Positions 45,336-53,032 of a stretch of 64,000 nucleotides of DNA are shown here, piece by piece; positions within the stretch are counted from its first letter, which is position 1; each line of letters begins with the position of its first letter. Source of the DNA: Wenyingzhuangia aestuarii (GTDB taxonomy: Bacteria; Bacteroidota; Bacteroidia; Flavobacteriales; Flavobacteriaceae). The notes under the pieces were generated by a model. It was given only the letters and a program-made list of their open reading frames with translations. It searched no databases and was not told the DNA's origin. The stretch spans positions 62,001 to 126,000 of the forward strand of contig NZ_JAATJG010000012.1 of NCBI RefSeq assembly GCF_011927765.1. The letters are read 5' to 3'. A program made the position numbers and the translations under genes.

Positions 45336-46148
45336 TTACAAAACAACTTTAATAGCATCTTGTTTTCCATTTTTTGATATTTTAACAATATACACTCCAC
45401 TAGCTAAACCAGAAGTAGCTACTTGCTGACCCGTGATAGAATACACTGCATCTAAATTTGCTCCTGTAACATTAATAGAACCGTTTTCTGCTTTTACAGA
45501 AGCTCCATCTATTTTAGACAAAGAAGTTGATAAAGTAGTTGTTTGAACTACTGAGACATCATCAAGATATATTTTAGCATTAATTGTTGGTAAAGTCGCA
45601 AAATTAACAGAACACCAATAATCAGCACCATCTCCTTCAGTAAAATCAAAACTTTTACTAAAAAGAGTCCAAGTACCTGGTGTAACAGAATTTAAGTTAA
45701 TAGTTGCTTGCTCAAATTGACCACCATTTTTTTGAATATTTATTTTAAAAGTTCCGTCAGTTACAACATCAACATAAACATACCCCATAATAGTATAATT
45801 AACATCAGAACCTGCATCACTATCAAAGTTAAAATTTCCTTCTTTATTTGTATTTGATCTCCATGTTTGTAATTTTGGTGTAGCAACTGGAATTGTAGTT
45901 GAAAAATCTGCCAACATACTGTAAGTACCTGTACGGGCTTGTCCATTTGATTGTTCAAAACCATCTACTTGTGTCCAAGCATCTACAATATTTCCTGGAG
46001 ATGAAGCTCCATTGTGAGTTCCATTACTAGTCCATTCAACACTAATAGGTTCAAAACTAAATGCATTTGCGTTAAAATTTGTTATTTGAGCTTTTGCTCC
46101 AAAAGCAAATAAAAGTACAGCTGAAATTTTAAGTAATTGTTTTTTCAT
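45336..46148 (-). CDS. T9SS-sorted carbohydrate-binding-like protein
   Basis: 270 residues, signal peptide (...FGAKAQ), one jelly-roll domain (~25-205: FSFEPISVEW, WTQVDGFEQ, PKLQTWRSN, IYLDDVSVV), then a type A T9SS sorting domain from ~215 (LSKIDGASVKAENG, VYSITGQQV, SGVYIVKI). A surface-displayed, non-catalytic glycan-binding protein by architecture. The C-terminal ~65 residues are almost identical to those of 46307-47125, while the binding domains have diverged. Single-gene unit. Confidence 0.75.
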   Translation of the reverse strand: MKKQLLKISAVLLFAFGAKAQITNFNANAFSFEPISVEWTSNGTHNGASSPGNIVDAWTQVDGFEQSNGQARTGTYSMLADFSTTIPVATPKLQTWRSNTNKEGNFNFDSDAGSDVNYTIMGYVYVDVVTDGTFKINIQKNGGQFEQATINLNSVTPGTWTLFSKSFDFTEGDGADYWCSVNFATLPTINAKIYLDDVSVVQTTTLSTSLSKIDGASVKAENGSINVTGANLDAVYSITGQQVATSGLASGVYIVKISKNGKQDAIKVVL

Positions 46149-46180
46149 AATATTTAATATATGTTAGTTAATAGTAATTC

Positions 46181-46245
46181 CAAAATTATTAGTTTACACA
46201 AAAAGCTATGTACTTGTCCGTAAACCATTTGTGACTGTGCGTTAA
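46181..46245 (-). promoter_or_regulatory. Promoter with tandem operator for 45336-46148
   Basis: Box CAAAATTA (46181-46188), proximal GTACTTGTCCGTAAA (46210-46224), distal GTGACTGTGCGTTAA (46231-46245). GT occurs at 46210, 46220, 46231 and 46241, one per helical turn. Box 33 bp from ATG. Confidence 0.6.
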
Positions 46246-46251
46246 AAAACA

Positions 46252-46277
46252 AAAACCACTGCGTAAACAATGGCTTT
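46252..46277 (-). terminator. Terminator after 46307-47125
   Basis: 10-bp stem with two G-U pairs on the minus-strand RNA (AAAGCCATTG / CAGTGGTTTT), T-rich tail. Confidence 0.65.
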
Positions 46278-46306
46278 ATAAACAAATAATAAACTAAAAA
46301 ACAAGA

Positions 46307-47125
46307 TTACATAACTACTTTTACAGCATCTTGTTTTCCATTTTTTGATATTTTAACAATGTACACTCCACTTGCCAAACCAGATGTAGTTACTTGTTGA
46401 CCTGTAATAGAATATACTGCATCTAAGTTTGCTCCTGTAACATTAATAAAACCGTTTTCTGCTTTTACAGAAGCTCCTTCTATTTTAGATAAAGAAGTTG
46501 ATAAAGCCGAATCAAAAGCAACAACTACATCATCAATATATACTTGTCCGCTTGCAGGAATAGGTCCAAAACTTACAGTACTCCAGTAATCAGTACTTAC
46601 ATCTGTTCCTACAATAGGAAATACATACTCTAACAAAGTCCAATCTGCAGTTGTTATTTCTGTAGATAAATCCCAAACAGCAGTTTGTGTTGTTAAATCT
46701 TTTTTCTGAGAAGTAAATTTTAAAGATCCTGAAGGAGTACCTACAAATTTTACATATAAAGAAACTTTATAATTTCCCTCTCCTGTATAATCCCAGTTTC
46801 CCTCATTATTTTTATTAGACCTCCAGGTTTGTAATTTTGGTGTAACTGTTAATACATCAAAATCGGCTTTCATACTGTACACACCTGTTCTAACTTCTGT
46901 TGAACTTTGAGAAAAAGCCTCACCTCCTGCTAATGTTTGTGTCCAAGCTGTTACAATGTTACTTGGCGAAACTGCTCCAGTTCCTCCTGTGGAATTATTA
47001 CCACTAGTCCATTCAGTATCTGTTGGTTCAAAACCCCATGCACTTGTGTTAAAATTTGCTACTTGAGCATTTGCACTAAAAGCTATTAAAAAAATAGTAG
47101 ATACTTTAAGTAATTTTTTTTTCAT
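46307..47125 (-). CDS. T9SS-sorted carbohydrate-binding-like protein (paralogue)
   Basis: 272 residues, signal peptide (...FSANAQ), jelly-roll domain (WGFEPTDTEW, MKADFDV, PKLQTWRSN, VYIDDVVVA), then a type A T9SS tail (LSKIEGASVKAENG, VYSITGQQV). Tandem paralogue of 45336-46148. Separate promoters rather than one operon suggest high individual expression. Role as lambda-carrageenan-binding surface protein is inferred; no catalytic residues are apparent. Confidence 0.75.
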   Translation of the reverse strand: MKKKLLKVSTIFLIAFSANAQVANFNTSAWGFEPTDTEWTSGNNSTGGTGAVSPSNIVTAWTQTLAGGEAFSQSSTEVRTGVYSMKADFDVLTVTPKLQTWRSNKNNEGNWDYTGEGNYKVSLYVKFVGTPSGSLKFTSQKKDLTTQTAVWDLSTEITTADWTLLEYVFPIVGTDVSTDYWSTVSFGPIPASGQVYIDDVVVAFDSALSTSLSKIEGASVKAENGFINVTGANLDAVYSITGQQVTTSGLASGVYIVKISKNGKQDAVKVVM

Positions 47126-47155
47126 AATATTTGAATGTTATTTAATTTAAAACAA

Positions 47156-47220
47156 CAAAGTAACATCCAATAACAAACAGGCTTGTCTGTAGTAATAAAC
47201 AATATGTGTGCATCAATAAT
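47156..47220 (-). promoter_or_regulatory. Promoter with tandem operator for 46307-47125
   Basis: Box CAAAGTAA (47156-47163), proximal GTCTGTAGTAATAAA (47185-47199), distal GTGTGCATCAATAAT (47206-47220). Box 31 bp from ATG. Confidence 0.5.
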
Positions 47221-47285
47221 AACATAGAACACCTTATGTTAACAAGTTATTAAACATCATTTATCTTTTTACTTAGTCAATAAAA

Positions 47286-47318
47286 AAAGCCTTAAACATA
47301 TAATATGCTTAAGGCTTT
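47286..47318 (-). terminator. Terminator after GH43-like gene
   Basis: 10-bp stem AAAGCCTTAA/TTAAGGCTTT with a 13-base loop and A/T runs on both sides. Confidence 0.85.
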
Positions 47319-47338
47319 TACTTTTTGTAATTTAAAAA

Positions 47339-48328
47339 TTACTGTATGCGTTGTACCCCTTTACGTGTGGGAGCAACTGGAATAATTTCTCCCTTCTCAT
47401 TAAAAAATAACCTATCCACACAAATAGATCTTTTAAACCCATTTCCAGACAAATCTTGTGTATGATAAAACACATACCACTTTCCTTTATATTCTATCAC
47501 AGATCCATGTGAAGTTCCTGAACTAACAGATTTCATTACTTTTCCTTGATATACAAAAGGCCCCATTGGATTTTGAGACGTTGCATATACCATAGTTGCA
47601 TCTTTAGACCATCCGTTAGAGTACAGATAGTAATACAATCCATTACGTTTAAACATCCAAGGTCCTTCTCCATACACTCCATCTCCTCCATGATTGATTT
47701 GTAAATTAGGCTCTGTTTTTTTCTTCTCCTTCCACAACAATCGCTTTCCTTGCTTGTCTAAAATAATTACTTCATGTAAAGGACCATCTAACTCTATCAT
47801 ATTGTCTTTTAACTTAACTACTCTGGCTTCTCTACAACCAAAGTACATATAAGCCTGTCCATCGTCATCTAGCAAAATTGCAGGATCTATAGGTTCTGCT
47901 CCTGCAAAAGACTCTGCAACTCCATCTACCAATGGCTTTCCTACAACATCTTTAAATGGACCTGTAGCTGTATTGGCAACGGCTACTCCAATTTTTTTTC
48001 GTTCTACAGGATAATAAAAATAATATTTTCCATTACGCTTAACAGCATCGGGTGCCCAAGCCCATTTGTCTGCCCATTTAATATCTTTTAAAGAAAAAAT
48101 AGCTCCGTGGTCTGTCCAATCTACCATGTTGGTTGTAGAAAAACAGGCCCAATCTAACATGTCAAAATATTTTGCATCATCTCTATCATGAGAAGTGTAC
48201 ACATACAAACGACCATCAAAAACTCTAGCTGATGGATCGGCTGTAAATTTATGTTTGATAAAAGGGTTTTGTGAATATGAAATAGCTGTGATTGCTAAAA
48301 TCATTAATAAAGAAAATCTTTTTTTCAT
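47339..48328 (-). CDS. GH43-like five-bladed propeller glycosidase
   Basis: 329 residues, signal peptide (...ISYSQ). The clan GH-F triad is in place: D31 in TADPSARVF, D148 in PIDPAILLDDDG and E221 in GEGPWMFKRNG. The family includes arabinofuranosidases, xylosidases and exo-beta-1,3-galactanases; a galactose-directed activity would fit the locus, but the substrate cannot be read off. It is the last PUL-type gene before the tRNA. No tandem operator is seen in the 166 bp upstream, so it may be regulated separately. Confidence 0.8.
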   Translation of the reverse strand: MKKRFSLLMILAITAISYSQNPFIKHKFTADPSARVFDGRLYVYTSHDRDDAKYFDMLDWACFSTTNMVDWTDHGAIFSLKDIKWADKWAWAPDAVKRNGKYYFYYPVERKKIGVAVANTATGPFKDVVGKPLVDGVAESFAGAEPIDPAILLDDDGQAYMYFGCREARVVKLKDNMIELDGPLHEVIILDKQGKRLLWKEKKKTEPNLQINHGGDGVYGEGPWMFKRNGLYYYLYSNGWSKDATMVYATSQNPMGPFVYQGKVMKSVSSGTSHGSVIEYKGKWYVFYHTQDLSGNGFKRSICVDRLFFNEKGEIIPVAPTRKGVQRIQ

Positions 48329-48462
48329 GACTAGGTACTTTTATAGATGAATACAAATTAATAAAGTAATCTTCTAAAAAGACAATACAAATAACTTTTT
48401 TAAGAACACATAAAGTTATTTTAACCAAAAACATTAGATTAGGTAATGGTTTAAAATAAAAA

Positions 48463-48489
48463 AAGCCTTAAATCAAAGATTTAAGACTT
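48463..48489 (-). terminator. Terminator of the tRNA-Gln gene
   Basis: 12-bp stem (AAGCCTTAAATC / GATTTAAGACTT, one G-U pair on the minus-strand RNA), 3-base loop, T run on the minus strand, immediately after the tRNA. Confidence 0.8.
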
Positions 48490-48494
48490 TTTTG

Positions 48495-48565
48495 TTGTCC
48501 CACAAGGACTCGAACCTTGAACGACGGTACCAAAAACCGCTGTGTTACCATTACACCATGGGACA
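48495..48565 (-). tRNA. tRNA-Gln (anticodon TTG)
   Basis: On the minus strand a full cloverleaf is seen: 7-bp acceptor TGTCCCA/TGGGACA, D arm GTGTAATGGTAACAC, anticodon stem GCGGT/ACCGT with loop TTTTGGT (anticodon TTG, reads CAA) and T arm AAGGTTCGAGTCCTT. The discriminator is A and CCA is not encoded. It marks the border between the PUL and the core genes. Confidence 0.93.
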
Positions 48566-48755
48566 GTGCGTTTGCGGGTGCAAATATACAGCACATCTAG
48601 AGTTCTACAAAATTTTTTAGCAAAAAATTTCACTTTTTTTTTATCTTTTTATTGTAATCTCTGAATATCAATATTTTAATTCAAAAATAAAATTCAAATA
48701 TTTTAATTCGTCAGAACATTTTTAGTCAATATCTCTATCAGCATTAATATTTAAT

Positions 48756-48763
48756 TAAATTTG
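48756..48763 (+). promoter_or_regulatory. -7 promoter box of the DUF2723 gene
   Basis: TAAATTTG matches TAnnTTTG. Transcription would begin near 48770, after the possible GTG at 48763 and before the ATG at 48793. Confidence 0.6.
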
Positions 48764-48792
48764 TGACTAAAATTTTAGTTCGGAGACTCCAA

Positions 48793-51700
48793 ATGAAAGA
48801 AAATACATATCAAAAATGGAATACAATCCTTGGATGGATTGTTTTTATCATATCATTAGCAACTTATACATTAACTCTTGAACCCACTGTCAGTTTTTGG
48901 GATTGTGGCGAGTATATATCAACAGCTGTAAAACTAGAAGTAGGTCACCCACCTGGTGCTCCATTATTCCAAATGTTAGGTGCGTTTTTTGCTATGTTTA
49001 GCGGTACCGCTAGTAATGTTGCTTATATGGTTAACTTTATGTCTGGTTTGGCAAGTGCCTTTACCATTCTATTTATGTTTTGGTCTTTAACTAACCTTAT
49101 CAAAAGAGTAGCTATTAAAAACTCAGAACTAACAACTAACAAAGGAATTGCTGTTTTAGGTGCTGCTCTTGTAGGAAGTTTAACCTACACTTTTTCTGAT
49201 AGTTTTTGGTTTAGTGCTGTAGAAGCCGAAGTTTATGCCATGTCTTCTTTCTTAATGGCTTTGTTATTCTGGTTAGGATTAAAGTGGGAAAAGTCTTTTC
49301 ATCAACCTAGAGGAAACAAGTGGTTAATTCTAATTTGTTTTGTTATTGGATTATCTTTTGGAGTGCATATTTTATCATTACTGGTAATTCCATCATTGGT
49401 ATTTATTTACTTAAACCATTACTACAAAAAATATACGATTAAAAACTTTATTGTTGCCAATGCTATTGCCATTGGAGCCTTAATTTTTATTTTTAAATTC
49501 TTATTTCCTTTTACGCTTAAGTTCTTTAGTGCTTCCGAATTGTTTTTTGTAAACAATTTAAATATGCCTTTCCACACAGGAACAGTAATTGCTGCTATTC
49601 TTATTATTACTGGTTTTTACTTTGGACTGAATTACACTCGTAAAAACAAAAAGTATTTAGCAAACATTACACTACTATCTGTTTTGTTTGTAATGATTGG
49701 ATTTTCTTGTTGGTTAATGTTACCTATTAGAGCTAATGCAAATACTACTATTAACGAGAACAATCCATCATCTGCAAGGGAGCTATTAGCGTACTACAAC
49801 CGTGAGCAATATGGAGACTCTAATATATTTTATGACACGTATTATTCATCAAAATACGATAGAGAGGCTGCTTTAGATGCCAATGGAGAACCCATTATGA
49901 TAGATGTAAAGCCTAAATACGAAATGGATGAAAAAAGCGGTAAGTACATTATTGTAAATGATTACAAAAACGCTCAAGAAAAAACATCGGATAGACACAA
50001 AGGTTTTATTCCTAGAATGGTAAATCCTGCTTTGGAGCAAAATTATAAATCCATTGTAGGAATCCCACAGAAAAGCCAAGCAAGACCCACTTTTTCAGAG
50101 AATATAGAATTCATGGTTAAATATCAATTTGGCTACATGTATTTTAGATATTTGTTTTGGAACTTTATAGGAAAACAAAACGATGTACAAGGAAGAATGG
50201 ATCCTTTAAACGGAAACTGGATGTCTGGTATAAACATTATTGACCGCTATTTTGTAGGTACCCAAGAAAACTTACCTAGTGAATATTTAAATAACGAAGG
50301 ACGAAATTTTTACTACGGAATTCCATTTTTGCTAGGAATTATTGGATTGCTTTATCAAGTAAAAAATGACCCTCGTAATTTTTACAACTTGTTACTTTTC
50401 TTTGCATTTACGGGATTTGCTATTATATTTTACACCAACCCAAAACCCTTTGAGCCAAGAGAAAGAGATTATGCTATTGTAGGATCTTTTTACATTTTTG
50501 CTATGTGGGTAGGTTTTGGAGTATATGCCCTTTTTGACAAAGTGAACAACTACAAATCGTCCAAAGCTATTGCTATTGCAATTCCAGCCTTGTGTTTATT
50601 AGTTTCTCCTATTGTTATGGCTTCTCAAAACTGGGACGATCATGATAGATCAAACAAATACACTGCTTATTTTAATGCCAAAGCTTATTTAGATTCTTGT
50701 GATAAAAATGCCATTTTATTTACTATTGGAGATAATGATACATTCCCATTATGGTATATGCAAGAAGTAGAAGGTTACAGAACCGATGTAAAAGTAGTAA
50801 ACACAAGTTTACTAGCTACAGATTGGTACATAGACCAAATGAAACGCAAAACATACGATGCCCCTCCTATTCCATCACAACTGGTACACAAACAGTACAG
50901 ACATGGAACTTTAGATGTGGCTTATCACACGGGGCAGGTAAAAGAAAGATGGGATATTGATGATTTTATGAAATGGATTAGCTCATCAGACAAACGTACT
51001 TATATAGAAGTGAGCAATGGTAAATTTGAAAAATTTTATCCAACCAATAAATTACGACTACCAGTAGACAAACAAAAAGTTTTAGAAAACGGAATTGTAA
51101 ATAAAAAAGATGCTGATTCTATTGTAGCTTACATGGATTTAGATGTTGATGATCGTGGTTTAACCAAAAACAGAACATTAATGCTAGATATTTTAGCCAA
51201 CAATAATTGGGAAAGACCAATTTATTTTACGGGTGGTTCTAATGCCGATGAAGAATATTTATGGTTAAAAGATTATTTACAATTAGACGGAATGGCTTTT
51301 CAATTAGTTCCAATTAAAACCAAAAACGAATATGGGATTTTGGGAATGGGAAGAATTGATACTGAGAAAATGTACAACATGGTAAAATCTTGGGATTTTG
51401 GAAACCGTGGAAAAGATTTTTACATAGATGTAGAATCTAGAAAAAACTCTATTTCGTACAGAAATAATATTTCTAGACTGGTTGAAGCCTTAATGAACGA
51501 AGGTGAAGTAGAAAAAGCCGAAGAAGTATTAGATCTAAGCTTTAATAAAATGCCTATTGAAAAATATCATCAATACGGAGTGTGTTTGGCATTTCCCGAG
51601 CAATACTATCTATTAAACAAACCTGTAAAAGCAAGAAAAGCAGCAGACATTCTTATTAGAGTGTTTCAAGAAAAATTGTTATACTATTCTCAGTTTAGCA

Positions 51701-51867
51701 CAGCAGACTTAGAATATTTATTTGCAGAAGTAGAAACAGAGTTTAAAATGTACCAGACTATTGCTGCAGACGTAAACAAATACGACAAAGACATAGATTA
51801 CAAAAAACAAGTAGAAACAGAATTTATTGGACACATTAAATTGTTTGAAGATATTTTTCAACAATAA
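48793..51867 (+). CDS. DUF2723 membrane protein (GT-C glycosyltransferase-like)
   Basis: 1024 residues from the ATG at 48793; the longer frame begins with GTG at 48763, inside the promoter box, and is rejected. About a dozen membrane spans lie in residues ~10-600, followed by a soluble tail with repeat-like helices. SFWDCGEYI and VGHPPGAPL near the first extracytoplasmic loop are the DUF2723 hallmark, related to protein O-mannosyltransferase-like GT-C enzymes with an acidic residue after the first helix. In Bacteroidota such proteins are linked to protein or envelope glycosylation. The stop overlaps the ATG of the next gene by one base. Confidence 0.88.
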   Translation: MKENTYQKWNTILGWIVFIISLATYTLTLEPTVSFWDCGEYISTAVKLEVGHPPGAPLFQMLGAFFAMFSGTASNVAYMVNFMSGLASAFTILFMFWSLTNLIKRVAIKNSELTTNKGIAVLGAALVGSLTYTFSDSFWFSAVEAEVYAMSSFLMALLFWLGLKWEKSFHQPRGNKWLILICFVIGLSFGVHILSLLVIPSLVFIYLNHYYKKYTIKNFIVANAIAIGALIFIFKFLFPFTLKFFSASELFFVNNLNMPFHTGTVIAAILIITGFYFGLNYTRKNKKYLANITLLSVLFVMIGFSCWLMLPIRANANTTINENNPSSARELLAYYNREQYGDSNIFYDTYYSSKYDREAALDANGEPIMIDVKPKYEMDEKSGKYIIVNDYKNAQEKTSDRHKGFIPRMVNPALEQNYKSIVGIPQKSQARPTFSENIEFMVKYQFGYMYFRYLFWNFIGKQNDVQGRMDPLNGNWMSGINIIDRYFVGTQENLPSEYLNNEGRNFYYGIPFLLGIIGLLYQVKNDPRNFYNLLLFFAFTGFAIIFYTNPKPFEPRERDYAIVGSFYIFAMWVGFGVYALFDKVNNYKSSKAIAIAIPALCLLVSPIVMASQNWDDHDRSNKYTAYFNAKAYLDSCDKNAILFTIGDNDTFPLWYMQEVEGYRTDVKVVNTSLLATDWYIDQMKRKTYDAPPIPSQLVHKQYRHGTLDVAYHTGQVKERWDIDDFMKWISSSDKRTYIEVSNGKFEKFYPTNKLRLPVDKQKVLENGIVNKKDADSIVAYMDLDVDDRGLTKNRTLMLDILANNNWERPIYFTGGSNADEEYLWLKDYLQLDGMAFQLVPIKTKNEYGILGMGRIDTEKMYNMVKSWDFGNRGKDFYIDVESRKNSISYRNNISRLVEALMNEGEVEKAEEVLDLSFNKMPIEKYHQYGVCLAFPEQYYLLNKPVKARKAADILIRVFQEKLLYYSQFSTADLEYLFAEVETEFKMYQTIAADVNKYDKDIDYKKQVETEFIGHIKLFEDIFQQ

Positions 51868-52499
51868 TGAGATTCTATCCTGTAAAAACATTACTAATCA
51901 CCAAATCCATTTTTAACAAATGGATTTGGTCTTTTAAAACCAAATCTAAAGAAGTCTATCTTACCTTTGATGACGGACCTATTCCTGAAATTACTCCTTG
52001 GGTTTTAAATCAACTAGATCTCCACAATGCAAAAGCTACTTTTTTTTGCATAGGAGATAACATAAGAAAACATCCAGATGTTTTTCATCAACTTATAGAA
52101 AAAGGACATAGAGTAGGAAACCATACTTTTAACCACTTAAAAGGATGGAAAACTAAAAAAGAAGTCTACCTGCAAAATACATCAAAAGCAGAAGCGTACT
52201 TAAAAAACCAGAATCAACCTAAACTTTTTAGACCTCCTTATGGTAGCATAACTCATCAACAATCTAAACATCTTAGAATGTTAGGGTATAAAATAATTAT
52301 GTGGGATGTGTTAAGTGCAGATTTTGACCAAAGTTTAACAGCCAAACAATGCACAAATAACGTATTAAAAAACGTTAAAAAAGGGAGCATCATCGTTTTT
52401 CACGACAGCAAAAAAGCATTCCCAAGACTAAAAGAAACACTTCCTAAAGTCTTAGAAGAACTACATAAAAAAGGATTTCAATTTAAGGTAATTCCTTAA
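51867..52499 (+). CDS. Polysaccharide deacetylase family protein (NodB/CE4)
   Basis: 210 residues. CE4 motifs are in order: TFDDGP with D35/D36, the metal-binding H86-TFNH90 and R122-PPYGS. It removes N- or O-acetyl groups from glycans such as peptidoglycan or chitin-like chains. No clear signal peptide, though residues 1-20 are moderately hydrophobic. It overlaps the DUF2723 gene (TAATG) and is thus coupled to it; its end overlaps the convergent thioredoxin-like gene by 4 bases. Confidence 0.9.
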   Translation: MRFYPVKTLLITKSIFNKWIWSFKTKSKEVYLTFDDGPIPEITPWVLNQLDLHNAKATFFCIGDNIRKHPDVFHQLIEKGHRVGNHTFNHLKGWKTKKEVYLQNTSKAEAYLKNQNQPKLFRPPYGSITHQQSKHLRMLGYKIIMWDVLSADFDQSLTAKQCTNNVLKNVKKGSIIVFHDSKKAFPRLKETLPKVLEELHKKGFQFKVIP

Positions 52500-52795
52500 A
52501 CGTATTGTTGAACCAAACTAATTAACGTGTTTGCATCCTGTTCTCCAGACTGTCTCCATTTCATAATTCCATTTTTATAAATCACAAAGGTTGGATTTGC
52601 CTTTACTTTTAAAGCAGAAGCTAAAATTTCATTCTTTTGAATGTCAATTTTGATCACCTTTGCTTTGTCTCCAAGAGCAGCAACTACGTCTTTTAAAATC
52701 ATTCCTGTTGGTTCTTCTTCTTCATCACTCCATTGAGCATAAAAATCAATCAATACAGGAATTTCAACATTAATTAAATCACCAAATTTAGTCAT
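52496..52795 (-). CDS. Thioredoxin-fold protein without cysteines
   Basis: 99 residues, thioredoxin topology: LIDFYAQW at the active-site strand, IDIQKN, and cis-Pro segment KANPTFVIYKNG, then the final helix. Where thioredoxins have WCGPC it reads WSDEEEEPTG, and the whole protein contains no Cys, so disulfide exchange is impossible. A chaperone-like or protein-binding role may remain. Flanking sequence stays in frame, so a frameshift is not the cause. Convergent with the deacetylase and divergent from polA. Confidence 0.8.
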   Translation of the reverse strand: MTKFGDLINVEIPVLIDFYAQWSDEEEEPTGMILKDVVAALGDKAKVIKIDIQKNEILASALKVKANPTFVIYKNGIMKWRQSGEQDANTLISLVQQYV

Positions 52796-53004
52796 ATCTA
52801 AATGTATAAAGTTTGTAAATTATATGTCATTTATCTGACAAACAGACACAAATCACAATGCAATGTAACTTTTTTTCGAATTAAACAAAAAAAACAAGTT
52901 AATTTTTAACGCATTTCAGCTAAAATTTAACAATTAACACCCATATCTACCCAGTTAAGCACAAAAACAGACCTATATGACTACTCAAATTAGTTGTTTT
53001 TAAT

Positions 53005-53012
53005 TACATTTA
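53005..53012 (+). promoter_or_regulatory. -7 promoter box of polA
   Basis: TACATTTA, a TAnnTTTG-like box 20 bp before the ATG at 53033. It supports that start over the TTG at 52994. Confidence 0.45.
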
Positions 53013-53032
53013 CGACTCTCAAAACAATACTT

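Noticed and set aside
1041-48328. Agar, porphyran, kappa- or iota-carrageenan PUL
   Set aside because: No GH16, GH82, GH86, GH117, GH127 or GH129 gene is present, while GH150-like and GH110 genes are.
48763-48792. GTG start for the DUF2723 protein
   Set aside because: The codon is the last base of a good TAnnTTTG box, so it would not be transcribed; the ATG at 48793 fits.
52496-52795. Frameshift explaining the missing CXXC in the thioredoxin-like gene
   Set aside because: Sequence on both sides of the loop aligns to the thioredoxin fold in the same frame.
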